This document shows, piece by piece, positions 8,249 to 15,688 of a stretch of 64,000 nucleotides of DNA. Under the pieces are notes generated by a model. It made no database searches, was not told the origin of the DNA, and saw nothing but the letters and a program-made list of their open reading frames with translations. The DNA lies in contig CACSKA010000001.1 in the NCBI GenBank assembly GCA_902706205.1, positions 558,001 through 622,000 on the forward strand. Direction: 5' to 3'. Each line of letters opens with the position of its first letter. Within the stretch, counting starts at the first letter, position 1. This stretch comes from Chryseobacterium sp. 18061. GTDB taxonomy: Bacteria; Pseudomonadota; Gammaproteobacteria; Enterobacterales; Enterobacteriaceae. A program made the translations under genes and the position numbers.

Positions 8249-8830
8249 TCAGGCAGCCAGCCAGCGCTTACCTTTCACCTTCATTTCCGCTTCCAGTTCA
8301 CTGCCGCGTGTGGCAAATACACGCCCAAGCGGGAATCCGCTCTGTTCCAGCAAATAGGCTAGCGCAGCATATTCACGCGGGTATTTGGTCACAATCGTTT
8401 GGTCAATCGCCACCGGGCCTAACGGGAAGGTGAAGGTGCCCATATCGTAAACTGACTGACGGTGGAATAATTTCCATTCGCCCTCTCTTTTTTCAGCCAG
8501 GTCATAAAATCGATTGTGGCATTCACAGCCAATATTCAGTTTAACGTTCTCGGCAATGATCATTGCATTAGTTTCCAGGAGGGCTTTATTCCCGGCTTCA
8601 TTAAAGGTGATTGCAGGGGACGCGATGAGGTGTTTAGTGCGCAAATCGGAAGCCCCCATGCGCATTGAACCATTAACGAACTCACTGGCCAGCCCTTCAA
8701 ACCACGTAATTTCGATGGTACCGTCAGGATGGAATAGTTCGCGTAGCTGATCCCATTCGCCCAGATCGCGGTGCATCCAGCCATTCATCAGATCATTCAG
8801 TTGTTGACGGTCCTGAAGTTGATTTTGCAT
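8249..8830 (-). CDS. NTF2-like (SnoaL-type) protein of the aromatic cluster
   Basis: This 193-residue protein looks like a cone-shaped NTF2-like/SnoaL fold member: an N-terminal helix (DRQQLNDLMNGWMHRDLGEWDQLRELF), then HPDGTIEITWFEG and alternating strands with RFYDLAEKREGEWKLFHRQSVYD. Family members act as isomerases, dehydratases, cyclases or small subunits of ring-hydroxylating dioxygenases. No large dioxygenase subunit lies nearby, so it is probably a small-molecule enzyme or accessory protein. It precedes the amidohydrolase gene and probably shares a transcript; AGGAAAG gives a good ribosome site. The tail beyond residue 150 is longer than the minimal fold. I cannot assign a reaction. 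Confidence 0.78.
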   Translation of the reverse strand: MQNQLQDRQQLNDLMNGWMHRDLGEWDQLRELFHPDGTIEITWFEGLASEFVNGSMRMGASDLRTKHLIASPAITFNEAGNKALLETNAMIIAENVKLNIGCECHNRFYDLAEKREGEWKLFHRQSVYDMGTFTFPLGPVAIDQTIVTKYPREYAALAYLLEQSGFPLGRVFATRGSELEAEMKVKGKRWLAA

Positions 8831-8941
8831 GGTTTTCTTTCCTGTCAGTTGACTTCACGTGTTTGATTGGATTCAGTCTGGACGCAAACCAAGGTAAATT
8901 CAAATAGATAGATTTTACTGATCAATCATTTTTAATGATTG

Positions 8942-9160
8942 ATGTGGCGATATATCGATTTCCGCCACCTGAAGTACTTTTTAGCTGTCGCAGAAGAACG
9001 CCATTTTGGCTGGGCGGCGGAGCGGATGAACATTGTTCAACCCGGCCTGAGTATGAAGATTAATACGCTTGAAGTGGAGCTGGGTGGCCACCTGTTGATT
9101 CGTATCAGCCTTCGCGTCGAGTTGACCGATGCTGGTCAGCTTTTGAAGGCTGAGGGGTAA
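8942..9160 (+). pseudogene. Truncated LysR-family regulator (N-terminal DNA-binding part only)
   Basis: The reading encodes 72 residues that match the first winged helix-turn-helix of a LysR regulator (DFRHLKYFLAVAEERHFGWAAERMNIVQPGLS) and stops at LTDAGQLLKAEG, where an intact protein would enter its linker helix. The roughly 230-residue effector domain is missing and is not found downstream in any frame. The fragment is divergent from the NTF2-like/amidohydrolase pair, so it probably once regulated those genes. The break lies about 140 bp before the broken TPP riboswitch copy, placing it at the rearranged edge of the catabolic cluster. Confidence 0.8.
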
Positions 9161-9300
9161 GTGTCCGTTTTAGTTCCACGCACTTTTTGTGATTTCCCGG
9201 TTTTCAGGGGGAGATCAGAACCACCAAGATGCATTAGGTGATGGGGGAAAGAGGGGGCAGGGGCATTATCAAGGTGAAGAAGGGATGACCTGACAGACGA
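9161..9300. other. Non-coding junction sequence at the end of the catabolic cluster
   Basis: This G-rich stretch between the truncated LysR gene and the broken riboswitch copy holds no coding reading, RNA gene or insertion-sequence end that I recognise. It marks the junction between cluster DNA and riboswitch-flanked DNA. Confidence 0.4.
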
Positions 9301-9412
9301 GTTTGCATCAGCCAGTCCCTTACCCTAAGCGGACAAAAAGTAAGCTGATTTGTAGCAAGTGACTCGGGGTGCCCTTCTTTGTGAAGGCTAAGAAATACCC
9401 GTACCACCTAAT
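9301..9412 (+). repeat. Direct repeat copy 1: broken TPP riboswitch leader
   Basis: This 112-bp stretch aligns without gaps to 15577-15688, the leader of thiM, at about 88% identity by eye. It retains the upstream leader and the 5' half of the TPP aptamer (GACTCGGGGTGCCCTTC at 9361, then CTAAGAAATACCCGTACCACC). It then diverges: the 3' half with GGATAATGCC and the closing strand of P1 are missing and no thi gene follows. It cannot fold into a TPP-binding aptamer and is a remnant. The next gene downstream (RIO kinase) is on the other strand. Confidence 0.85.
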
Positions 9413-9456
9413 TCTACTTATCCTCGCCGTTAAAAATGGGGGGATTACCCTACAAC

Positions 9457-9488
9457 AACGTCCGCATAACTTTCGTGATGCGGACGTT
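9457..9488. terminator. Perfect hairpin downstream of the RIO kinase gene
   Basis: An 11-bp perfect stem, AACGTCCGCAT paired with ATGCGGACGTT around a 10-base loop, lies about 45 bp past the kinase stop codon. It has no proper run of Us on the minus strand (TTGTTGT follows), so it may be a weak terminator or an mRNA 3'-end stabiliser. Confidence 0.5.
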
Positions 9489-9532
9489 CCATTCCAACAC
9501 ACTTTTGCCTGACCACTGTTTTATTGACATCA

Positions 9533-10393
9533 TTAATCGTATTGCTGGTCACGCTCTTCGGCGGCGCGCTTACGATCGTAAAACTCATCTTCAGCAGCAA
9601 TAATTTCATCAACCAGGGAATCCATATCCACGTCATGATCCTCTTCGACGAACAGGCCGGTCAGTGGCGTTTCTGGAGTTAATTTTCCGTCTTCATATAA
9701 CGCCCAGATTTCTTTCGCATAACGTGTTTGCAGTAATTGTGGGTCGAATTGACCATAGTAGGCGGTGATGTTATTCACATCGCGTTCAAACATCGACTCA
9801 GCATGGTTGTTTGCGGCAGCATCCACCGCTTGTGGCAAATCGATGATGACCGGCCCGTTTGCATCAAGTAGCACGTTAAATTCCGATAAGTCCCCATGCA
9901 CCAGGCCTGCACACAGCATGCGCACGATGTTGCGGATCATCGTATCGAAATCAGTAACAGCCATTTCTTTGGTCAAGGTCACATCGCTAAGGCGTGGAGC
10001 AACCGCGCCATCAGCATCAGTTACCAGTTCCATCAATAACACGCCGTCGATACACATATAGGGCTGCGGAACACGCACTCCGGCATCTGCGAGACGGAAC
10101 AAAGCATCAACCTCCGCCATTTGCCAGGTTTCTTCCTGCTGCTTGCGCCCGAATTTGGAGCCTTTTTGCATGGCTCGGGTACTACGCGAGTTACGAACTT
10201 TTCGACCTTCCTGATACTGCACTGCCTGCTTAAAACTACGTTGTGCGGCCTCTTTGTAGACTTTTGCACATTGGATTTTGCCACCGCATAAAACAGTGTA
10301 CACGTCAGCTTCTTTACCGCTCTTCAGGCGCTGGAGGACAGCGTCAACCGCGCCATCATCGACCAGAGGCTGGATTCTGTTTGGAATTTTCAT
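9533..10393 (-). CDS. RIO-type serine protein kinase
   Basis: This 286-residue protein is an atypical kinase of the RIO1-like family. The ATP-binding lysine lies in KIQCAKVYKEA after SGKEADVYTVL, the catalytic loop is HGDLSEFN and the metal-binding loop is IIDLPQA, which replaces the DFG of ordinary kinases. The basic segment RKVRNSRSTRAMQKGSKFGR after the P-loop is typical of bacterial RIO proteins. The acidic C-terminus (EEDHDVDMDSLVDEI and a charged tail) is likely flexible. Eukaryotic and archaeal RIO proteins act in ribosome maturation; the bacterial role is poorly known. It stands alone, on the opposite strand to its flanks, inside the segment bounded by the two riboswitch copies. E. 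coli K-12 has no counterpart at this locus. Confidence 0.9.
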   Translation of the reverse strand: MKIPNRIQPLVDDGAVDAVLQRLKSGKEADVYTVLCGGKIQCAKVYKEAAQRSFKQAVQYQEGRKVRNSRSTRAMQKGSKFGRKQQEETWQMAEVDALFRLADAGVRVPQPYMCIDGVLLMELVTDADGAVAPRLSDVTLTKEMAVTDFDTMIRNIVRMLCAGLVHGDLSEFNVLLDANGPVIIDLPQAVDAAANNHAESMFERDVNNITAYYGQFDPQLLQTRYAKEIWALYEDGKLTPETPLTGLFVEEDHDVDMDSLVDEIIAAEDEFYDRKRAAEERDQQYD

Positions 10394-10592
10394 GCGGCTT
10401 TATACCTTATTTCTGCGGTATTTCGTACCCACAATCCCGACGTTAACGCGCAAAATTTCTTCAACTTATTGGTAAATAAAAGATATATAAAAGGCCACAT
10501 GCGCAGCTGTCACTGCGGATTAATCGTTGTGCCTACTGACGAGACATGAATTGTAACCGGCATAAGTAAACCATTAACGGACTGCCCGACCA

Positions 10593-11360
10593 TCAATATT
10601 GCGGGAATGAAAGCCAGAAAGGGTCGCCCAACAGTTTCCCCAGCCGGAGCGCAGCGTCACGCACCGCGCCTCCCCAACAAGCAATCAACTCATCACTCAA
10701 CTCTTCACGAGGGATCGCCAGACCAAAGCCGTAACGTTGTCCGCTATTTGGATCGCACACTGCGGCGGAGATCCCCGCGATACCCTGGACATACTCTCCA
10801 CGCGAAAGTGCCCAGCCCGTTTTTTTGATCTCTGCGATACGGATATGCACTTCTTCCAGTGATTGTGGTTCATTCCCCAAACGCTGCGTAAAGTGGCCTG
10901 GCAACAGGGTGGCCAGTTCATCTCCGGGCAGAGTGGCCAGTAGCGCACGCCCCGCGGCACTCGCCCAGGCCGGAGCCCGTGTTCCTGGAGGGGTATAAAC
11001 CTGCAATGTGCGCGTGCCGGGGCGCATATTGATCACGATAACATCGGTACCATCGAGCACGTTGAGATAGCCGGTATAACCGGAACCACCCACCAGCGAT
11101 TCCAGCTCTTCCTCCACCAGGGAGGAGGCGGTATGTGAGGCACGGAACTGCCACGAGGCTTCCATGATCACAGAACCTGGGCGATAAGCCCGTGTCGTCA
11201 AATCCCGCTCCAGAAAACCATACTGCGCCATGGAACTGAGTGTGCGGGAGGCTGAACTTTTCGCCAGACCTAACTCATTTGTGACATCAGTTACCGTGAC
11301 GCTTCTTTGCAACCGGGCAATTAGTTGCAGAACATCTCTTGCATTCGCCAACGTGCTCAT
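10593..11360 (-). CDS. IclR-family transcriptional regulator
   Basis: This 255-residue protein has the two-domain IclR layout: an N-terminal winged helix-turn-helix (about residues 1-65, with ELGLAKSSASRTLSSMAQYGFL) and a GAF-like effector domain with the typical WASAAGRALLATLPGDEL and GWALSRGEYVQGIAGISAAV segments. AAAGGAAAG precedes the ATG. It is divergent from the OPT-DUF917-channel genes across 182 bp holding a promoter and a palindrome built like an IclR-family operator, so it is almost certainly their local regulator. Family members repress or activate and respond to small organic acids; the ligand here should be the substrate of the operon, which is unknown. Confidence 0.9.
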   Translation of the reverse strand: MSTLANARDVLQLIARLQRSVTVTDVTNELGLAKSSASRTLSSMAQYGFLERDLTTRAYRPGSVIMEASWQFRASHTASSLVEEELESLVGGSGYTGYLNVLDGTDVIVINMRPGTRTLQVYTPPGTRAPAWASAAGRALLATLPGDELATLLPGHFTQRLGNEPQSLEEVHIRIAEIKKTGWALSRGEYVQGIAGISAAVCDPNSGQRYGFGLAIPREELSDELIACWGGAVRDAALRLGKLLGDPFWLSFPQY

Positions 11361-11403
11361 CGCTTTCCTTTCATCGGGCCATGCCTACTTGCATTTAGTG
11401 TGC

Positions 11404-11472
11404 TTGACAATGCAACAGAAGGGCAACATATTATTTATCCAAATATAAGAACATAGTTCCATATAATGGAAC
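11404..11472 (+). promoter_or_regulatory. Promoter and IclR-type operator of the OPT-DUF917-channel operon
   Basis: A -35 TTGACA (11404) is followed by a -10 region CATATT/TATTAT at 11427-11434. Just downstream lie GAACATAGTTC (11449-11459) and the perfect inverted repeat GTTCCAT-ATA-ATGGAAC (11456-11472), which overlap each other. A palindrome covering the transcription start suggests repression by the divergent IclR protein. Assignment is by position and symmetry only. Confidence 0.6.
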
Positions 11473-11542
11473 AACTTCACAACAACAAACACGCTTGCAG
11501 GGATAATGTCGATTTTTACCTGCTTGCCGGAGCAACACGACA

Positions 11543-13141
11543 ATGACTCACCCAATGATCTCTCCAACGAAAGAGAGTGGTGCGGAGGAGCTTCCCTGCG
11601 CCCATCCCAGAGCACTGGCACCGACGAATCTGATCCTGGTCGTGATCCTCAGCATCTTTGGGGCGGTGATTGGAATACAGATGCTGGCAAGTCTGGGTAT
11701 CACGCCCAGTACATCTCTGATCGGTGCGCTGGCTGCGATGTCACTCTCCCGACTACCGCTGCGCCTGTTCCGTGGTTTCCGTTCTGTGCATGTGCAAAAC
11801 CTGGCGCAAACCAGTATCTCTTCAGCCACTTTTGGTGCGGCCAACAGCTTGTTTCTGCCCATTGGTATCCCATGGTTGTTTGGTTTGCCTGAGATGGTGA
11901 CGCCGATGCTCGTGGGGATTAGCCTGGCGATGCTGCTGGACGCCTGGCTGCTTTACCGGATGTATGACACGCCCGCTTTTCCGGCCAGCAACCCCTGGCC
12001 GCCCGGAGTGGCCGCAGCAGAAGCCATTCGGGCAGGTGATGAAGGCGGAAAACAGGCGTGGACTCTGCTGGGTGGGTTAGCCACCGGTGCTGCTGGCGCA
12101 CTTTTTCATTTACCGATGTCGGCATTTGGTGTGGCGCTGATTGGTGGTTTCGGCGCGATGGTTGCCTTCGGCGCTGGCTTACTGATCCGTGGATATTCCC
12201 TGACCTACTTTGGGGTGGATATTGAAAGCCTCTATTTACCTCATGGCATGATGATTGGTGCGGGCCTGGTGGCGTTATTGCAAGTCTCAAAGATCGTTCT
12301 GAGCAAGAAGAAAAGTCGTTCAGATAATGGTCAGGCCCGGTTGGGTCAGGCGCTGCGTCTTGGCGGGATAGGCTATTTGCTGATCATGATCTTACTGACG
12401 CTCAGTACCGGCTTGTATATGCATATGAGCGTGACCATGCTGCTGTGCTTTGTGATTTATGGCGCTGCTGTGGCCTTCGTTCATGAGCTTATTGTCGGTA
12501 TCGCGGCAATGCACTCCGGCTGGTTTCCGGCGTTTGCTGTGGCGCTGATCACTTTACTTATCGGGATGTTAATTGGTTTCCCACCGGAGGCGCTGGTCGT
12601 TCTGGCGGGCTTCTCTACTGCCACGGGACCGGCATTTGCTGACATGGGATTCGACCTGAAAGCGGGCACTATCCTGCGGACCGGAAGCAGTCCGCAGTTC
12701 GAGCTGGCAGGCCGACGGGAACAGTTGCTTGCAGCGATGATTGGCTTCGGTGTCGCCATTGTAGTGGTGGCCATCAGTCACCGCCTCTACTTCAATAACC
12801 ATCAATTCGCTCCGATTGACGCCGCCTATGTCGCGACGATCAAAGCAGGAATCTCCACCAATGTTGCTCATCAACTGATGTTATGGGCCATTCCTGGAGC
12901 TCTGCTGCAATTTTTAGGCGGATCCCGCCGCCAGCTTGGGGTGCTTTTTGCCACTGGCTTGCTGATCGCCAGTCCACTGGCAGGCTGGATGGTTGCACTT
13001 GGGATACTGCTACGTGTGGTGGTAGCCCGGTGCCTAAAACCGGAACAACGTGAAGGACTTGAAGTCTTTGCCGGTGGTGTTATTGCCGGTGATGCCCTGC
13101 TCAGTTTCTTCAGTAGCGCCGTAGGTGCGTTGCGTAAATAG
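11543..13141 (+). CDS. OPT-family transporter
   Basis: This 532-residue, very hydrophobic protein fits the oligopeptide transporter (OPT) superfamily: many predicted membrane spans, the early segment ILSIFGAVIGIQMLASLGI, PASNPWPPGVAAAEAIRAGDEGGKQAW typical of the family's conserved loop, and FGVDIESLYLPHGMMIGAGLV in the middle. Known members move peptides, metal-siderophore chelates or other small organic molecules with protons. It is first in an operon with a DUF917 enzyme 27 bp downstream and an outer-membrane channel after that, so it should carry that enzyme's substrate across the inner membrane. A peptide substrate is not implied; no peptidase gene is near. The start at MTHPMISPTKE has GGAG upstream. 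Confidence 0.85.
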   Translation: MTHPMISPTKESGAEELPCAHPRALAPTNLILVVILSIFGAVIGIQMLASLGITPSTSLIGALAAMSLSRLPLRLFRGFRSVHVQNLAQTSISSATFGAANSLFLPIGIPWLFGLPEMVTPMLVGISLAMLLDAWLLYRMYDTPAFPASNPWPPGVAAAEAIRAGDEGGKQAWTLLGGLATGAAGALFHLPMSAFGVALIGGFGAMVAFGAGLLIRGYSLTYFGVDIESLYLPHGMMIGAGLVALLQVSKIVLSKKKSRSDNGQARLGQALRLGGIGYLLIMILLTLSTGLYMHMSVTMLLCFVIYGAAVAFVHELIVGIAAMHSGWFPAFAVALITLLIGMLIGFPPEALVVLAGFSTATGPAFADMGFDLKAGTILRTGSSPQFELAGRREQLLAAMIGFGVAIVVVAISHRLYFNNHQFAPIDAAYVATIKAGISTNVAHQLMLWAIPGALLQFLGGSRRQLGVLFATGLLIASPLAGWMVALGILLRVVVARCLKPEQREGLEVFAGGVIAGDALLSFFSSAVGALRK

Positions 13142-13168
13142 CCCTTTAGCTGACAAGAGACCTCTTAT

Positions 13169-14227
13169 ATGAAACGTAAAATAACAACCGATGATATTCA
13201 GGCCGCTGTCTATGGTGGCGCTATCCTCGGCGGAGGAGGTGGTGGATTGATCGCTGCCGGAGAAAAAGCCGCGACATTTGCGCTGGCGGTAGGAGAGGTA
13301 TCGTTGTGGAGTACCGACGAATTCTCACCTGACAACCTGACTGCGACCGTTGCGCTTGTCGGCGCACCTGCAGCGCCCAATCCTTGCCTTAAACCGGTTC
13401 ATTTGATCCGTACCATCGAACTCCTGCGTGAGGCGTTGCCTAAAAATCAACAACTGGTCGCCCTGAACACCAATGAAAACGGCGCGGAAACAACCTCTAA
13501 TGGCTGGTTTCATGCCGCGATGTGTGGTTTACCGGTTATAGATTTGGCATGCAACGGTCGGGCGCACCCTAGCGGCATGATGGGCTCACTCGGACTGCAT
13601 CGTGAAGAAGGCTATCGCTCTGTTCAGGCCTGGGCAGGTGGCGATGCTGATCATTACGTAGAAGGGATGGCACAGGGCGGCCTTGAACAAGCTTCCGGCG
13701 TGGTGCGTCGTGCGTCCGTTGAAGCCGGGGGTATAGTTGCTGTCGCGCGTAATCCTGTCACGGTTGACTATGCCAGTCGCCACGGTGCGCCCGGCGCGAT
13801 TAGCCAGGCAATCAAACTGGGGCATGCCTGGTTGGATAGCGGTTATGACGGCGCGGTGCGCTTTTTACAGGGGCGAGAAATTGCGCGTGGGACGGTCAGT
13901 CAGTATCGCTGTGAACAGCAGGGCGGCCTGGATCTCGGCTGTGTTGTATTAAATGACACTGCAAAAACAAGCCTGAGTTTTGTTAATGAATACATGACAT
14001 TAGAGCAAGATAATCAAACCATTGCCTGTTTCCCTGATCTGCTCATGACATTCAGCGATGAGGGTAAACCTTTGGTTTCTGCCCATGTGCGCGAAGGGAT
14101 GGAGATCCGTGTGGTGCGTGTGCCTGCGCAAAATCTGTTGCTCTCCCGCACGATGTTTATGCCTGAACTCTACCGTCCCTTCGAAGAGATGCTGGGTCGC
14201 AAATTTGCGCCTGATTCTGCGGTGTAA
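13169..14227 (+). CDS. DUF917 (S-methyl-thiohydantoin desulfurase-domain) protein
   Basis: This 352-residue protein is a full-length member of the DUF917 family, whose N-terminal region Pfam (from memory) now names after S-methyl-thiohydantoin desulfurase. The glycine-rich N-terminus YGGAILGGGGGGLIAAGEKA, the TNENGAETTSNGWFHAA segment and the acidic PVIDLACNGRAHP strand fit that family, which is related to hydantoin-processing proteins. It should be a cytoplasmic enzyme acting on a heterocyclic or ring-derived compound imported by the neighbouring OPT transporter. No hydantoinase A/B genes are adjacent, so it works alone or with enzymes encoded elsewhere. The chemistry is unproven for this protein; family membership is well supported. 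Confidence 0.8.
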   Translation: MKRKITTDDIQAAVYGGAILGGGGGGLIAAGEKAATFALAVGEVSLWSTDEFSPDNLTATVALVGAPAAPNPCLKPVHLIRTIELLREALPKNQQLVALNTNENGAETTSNGWFHAAMCGLPVIDLACNGRAHPSGMMGSLGLHREEGYRSVQAWAGGDADHYVEGMAQGGLEQASGVVRRASVEAGGIVAVARNPVTVDYASRHGAPGAISQAIKLGHAWLDSGYDGAVRFLQGREIARGTVSQYRCEQQGGLDLGCVVLNDTAKTSLSFVNEYMTLEQDNQTIACFPDLLMTFSDEGKPLVSAHVREGMEIRVVRVPAQNLLLSRTMFMPELYRPFEEMLGRKFAPDSAV

Positions 14228-14265
14228 CACTAAAAATTAAAAGATCAGTACTAAAAGGAAATCCG

Positions 14266-15156
14266 ATGTCATCCCGCAGTAAACAGGTTATCGCGCTCGC
14301 CGTACTCTCGTTGTCCTCTGTCTCGATACAAGCTATGGCAGAAGAGTTTATTGGTTTCGGCCAGGCGGGTAAGCCAGGCTCCTGGGCGCTTGAAGAGTAC
14401 CCTGAATTCACGCACACCGCGCCTAACTCAAATTCGATAGCAACCTATAACGAACTCAGTTATTTCACCGAAACCGGGGCCACGGGTACGACCCGTGATC
14501 AGTATGAGTTCTGGGTTGGCGTGAATACAGGCTACGCCAACACTCACGATGCTCCTGGAGCTAATGGCGGAGGGATTTCAGCCCCTGGTGTTGGCTTTGA
14601 GTATTACTATCAGGTTGTGACGCCAGACAATGGAAAACACCCTGGAGATCCAGGATACCGGACATTCTGGACCAGCCCGACCCTGACGATGAACTTCCCT
14701 AATGGCAGCAGCAAAACGGCCGGGTATGGTGCCGGGGCTAACCAATACTCTTACAGCTTGAGTTGGGCTAACTGGATCCAGATAGATAAAATAGGCATCA
14801 CGGCTAACCCGGTTGAACTGTTCTATGCGTCGCATAACCAGAATCAAACTGAAACAGACGAAGGGCAGTACGAAAAACTGCGCGGAGGACTGAGTGTCAC
14901 GTTGATGGATATCGCTGCGGGTTATCAGGTTCGTCCTGATCTGTTTGCCGGGATCCATCATGCATACAGTATGAATGCATGGCGAAAGTCGGATTATGCA
15001 GAATCACGGGAAGGAAAAGTTGGGCCGAGTGTCACATATCTGGGATTGGCTGATTACGGTCTATTTATCTGTGGCAATGTGGATTTCGATTACTACACCT
15101 CATCGAATTTAAAAAAATCTGAGTCGATCAGTATGTCGATAGTTAAAAACCTCTGA
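14266..15156 (+). CDS. Outer-membrane channel, phenol-degradation MetA/SphA-like
   Basis: This 296-residue protein starts with a signal peptide (basic MSSRSK, hydrophobic core, likely cut after QAMA) and continues as a beta-barrel rich in alternating aromatic and polar residues (YNELSYFTETG, QYEFWVGVNTGYAN, VGFEYYYQVV). It resembles the SphA/MetA-pathway outer-membrane family found beside transporter and degradation genes for hydrophobic or aromatic compounds. AAGGA precedes the ATG, 38 bp after the DUF917 gene, so the operon encodes outer-membrane entry, inner-membrane uptake and an enzyme. It ends in SMSIVKNL rather than the C-terminal Phe usual for porins, so the last strand may be slightly altered by the insertion-sequence remnant 120 bp downstream. 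Substrate unknown. Confidence 0.75.
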   Translation: MSSRSKQVIALAVLSLSSVSIQAMAEEFIGFGQAGKPGSWALEEYPEFTHTAPNSNSIATYNELSYFTETGATGTTRDQYEFWVGVNTGYANTHDAPGANGGGISAPGVGFEYYYQVVTPDNGKHPGDPGYRTFWTSPTLTMNFPNGSSKTAGYGAGANQYSYSLSWANWIQIDKIGITANPVELFYASHNQNQTETDEGQYEKLRGGLSVTLMDIAAGYQVRPDLFAGIHHAYSMNAWRKSDYAESREGKVGPSVTYLGLADYGLFICGNVDFDYYTSSNLKKSESISMSIVKNL

Positions 15157-15277
15157 GGTATATCCCCAGTCCAACTATAGGGCAGGATTGTCTATTGGAG
15201 TGAGGTCAGTCCAAACGTCAAAACCATTCGCCACAAATTACCGCCATGATAATAATTTAGTAAAAAGATGCCGGCGG

Positions 15278-15528
15278 AATGCCGTAAAGCCGATCCAGTG
15301 GTTGTGTAAGAATCCGGAAATGCTTACCCGTTTCCGGATTTTTTTATGCACATTGGACAGGCACGTGATCTCGTTTCACACTACGACTCTTTACGTAACC
15401 CACTGACTTATCTCGCGGATTATCTCGGCCCTGAGCCCATCTCCCGTTGCCTTGCCGAATCCGGCACTGTCACTGTGCGTAAACGCCGCCTGCCGCTGGA
15501 AATGATGGTCTGGTGCGTCGTCGGGATG
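15278..15528 (+). mobile_element. IS4-family insertion sequence remnant (left part)
   Basis: The sequence resembles the left end of IS4: leader CCGATCCAGTGG, a strong hairpin, then the transposase start MHIGQARDLVSHYDSLRNP, and continues to LPLEMMVWCVVGM, where similarity stops after 61 codons. A reading frame runs on to 15624 only because it crosses into the thiM leader by chance. The right end and the catalytic DDE domain are gone. The break lies directly beside the thiM riboswitch leader and is followed by a tandem GATGGGGTACA repeat, indicating an old deletion or recombination scar. Confidence 0.85.
15311..15345 (+). terminator. IS4 hairpin, acting as terminator after the channel gene
   Basis: AATCCGGAAA pairs with TTTCCGGATT and is followed by five more Ts, a textbook rho-independent terminator. 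In intact IS4 this hairpin sits ahead of the transposase start and blocks outside transcription. Here it is the only strong terminator between the channel gene and thiM. Confidence 0.75.
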
Positions 15529-15576
15529 GGGTACAAGATGGGGTACAGCGTTAAGAAGCGAGACCCGATAGGGCGG

Positions 15577-15688
15577 GCTTGCAACAGCAAGCAACTTCCC
15601 CTAAGCTGGCAAAAAGTAAGCTAATTTGTAGCAAATGACTCGGGGTGCCCTTCTTTGTGAAGGCTGAGAAATACCCGTACCACCTGAT
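15577..15688 (+). repeat. Direct repeat copy 2: thiM leader
   Basis: This is the functional counterpart of the broken copy at 9301-9412, in the same orientation and offset by 6276 bp. The shared part stops at CACCTGAT, in the middle of the aptamer, so the copies share the upstream leader and the aptamer 5' half only. Confidence 0.85.

Noticed and set aside
9361..9412. Functional second TPP riboswitch
   Set aside because: The 3' half of the aptamer, including GGATAATGCC and the P1 closing strand, is missing and no thi gene follows on that strand.
15346..15624. 92-codon transposase-like gene taken as intact
   Set aside because: Only the first 61 codons match IS4; the rest is the thiM leader read by chance. 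It was annotated as an IS remnant.
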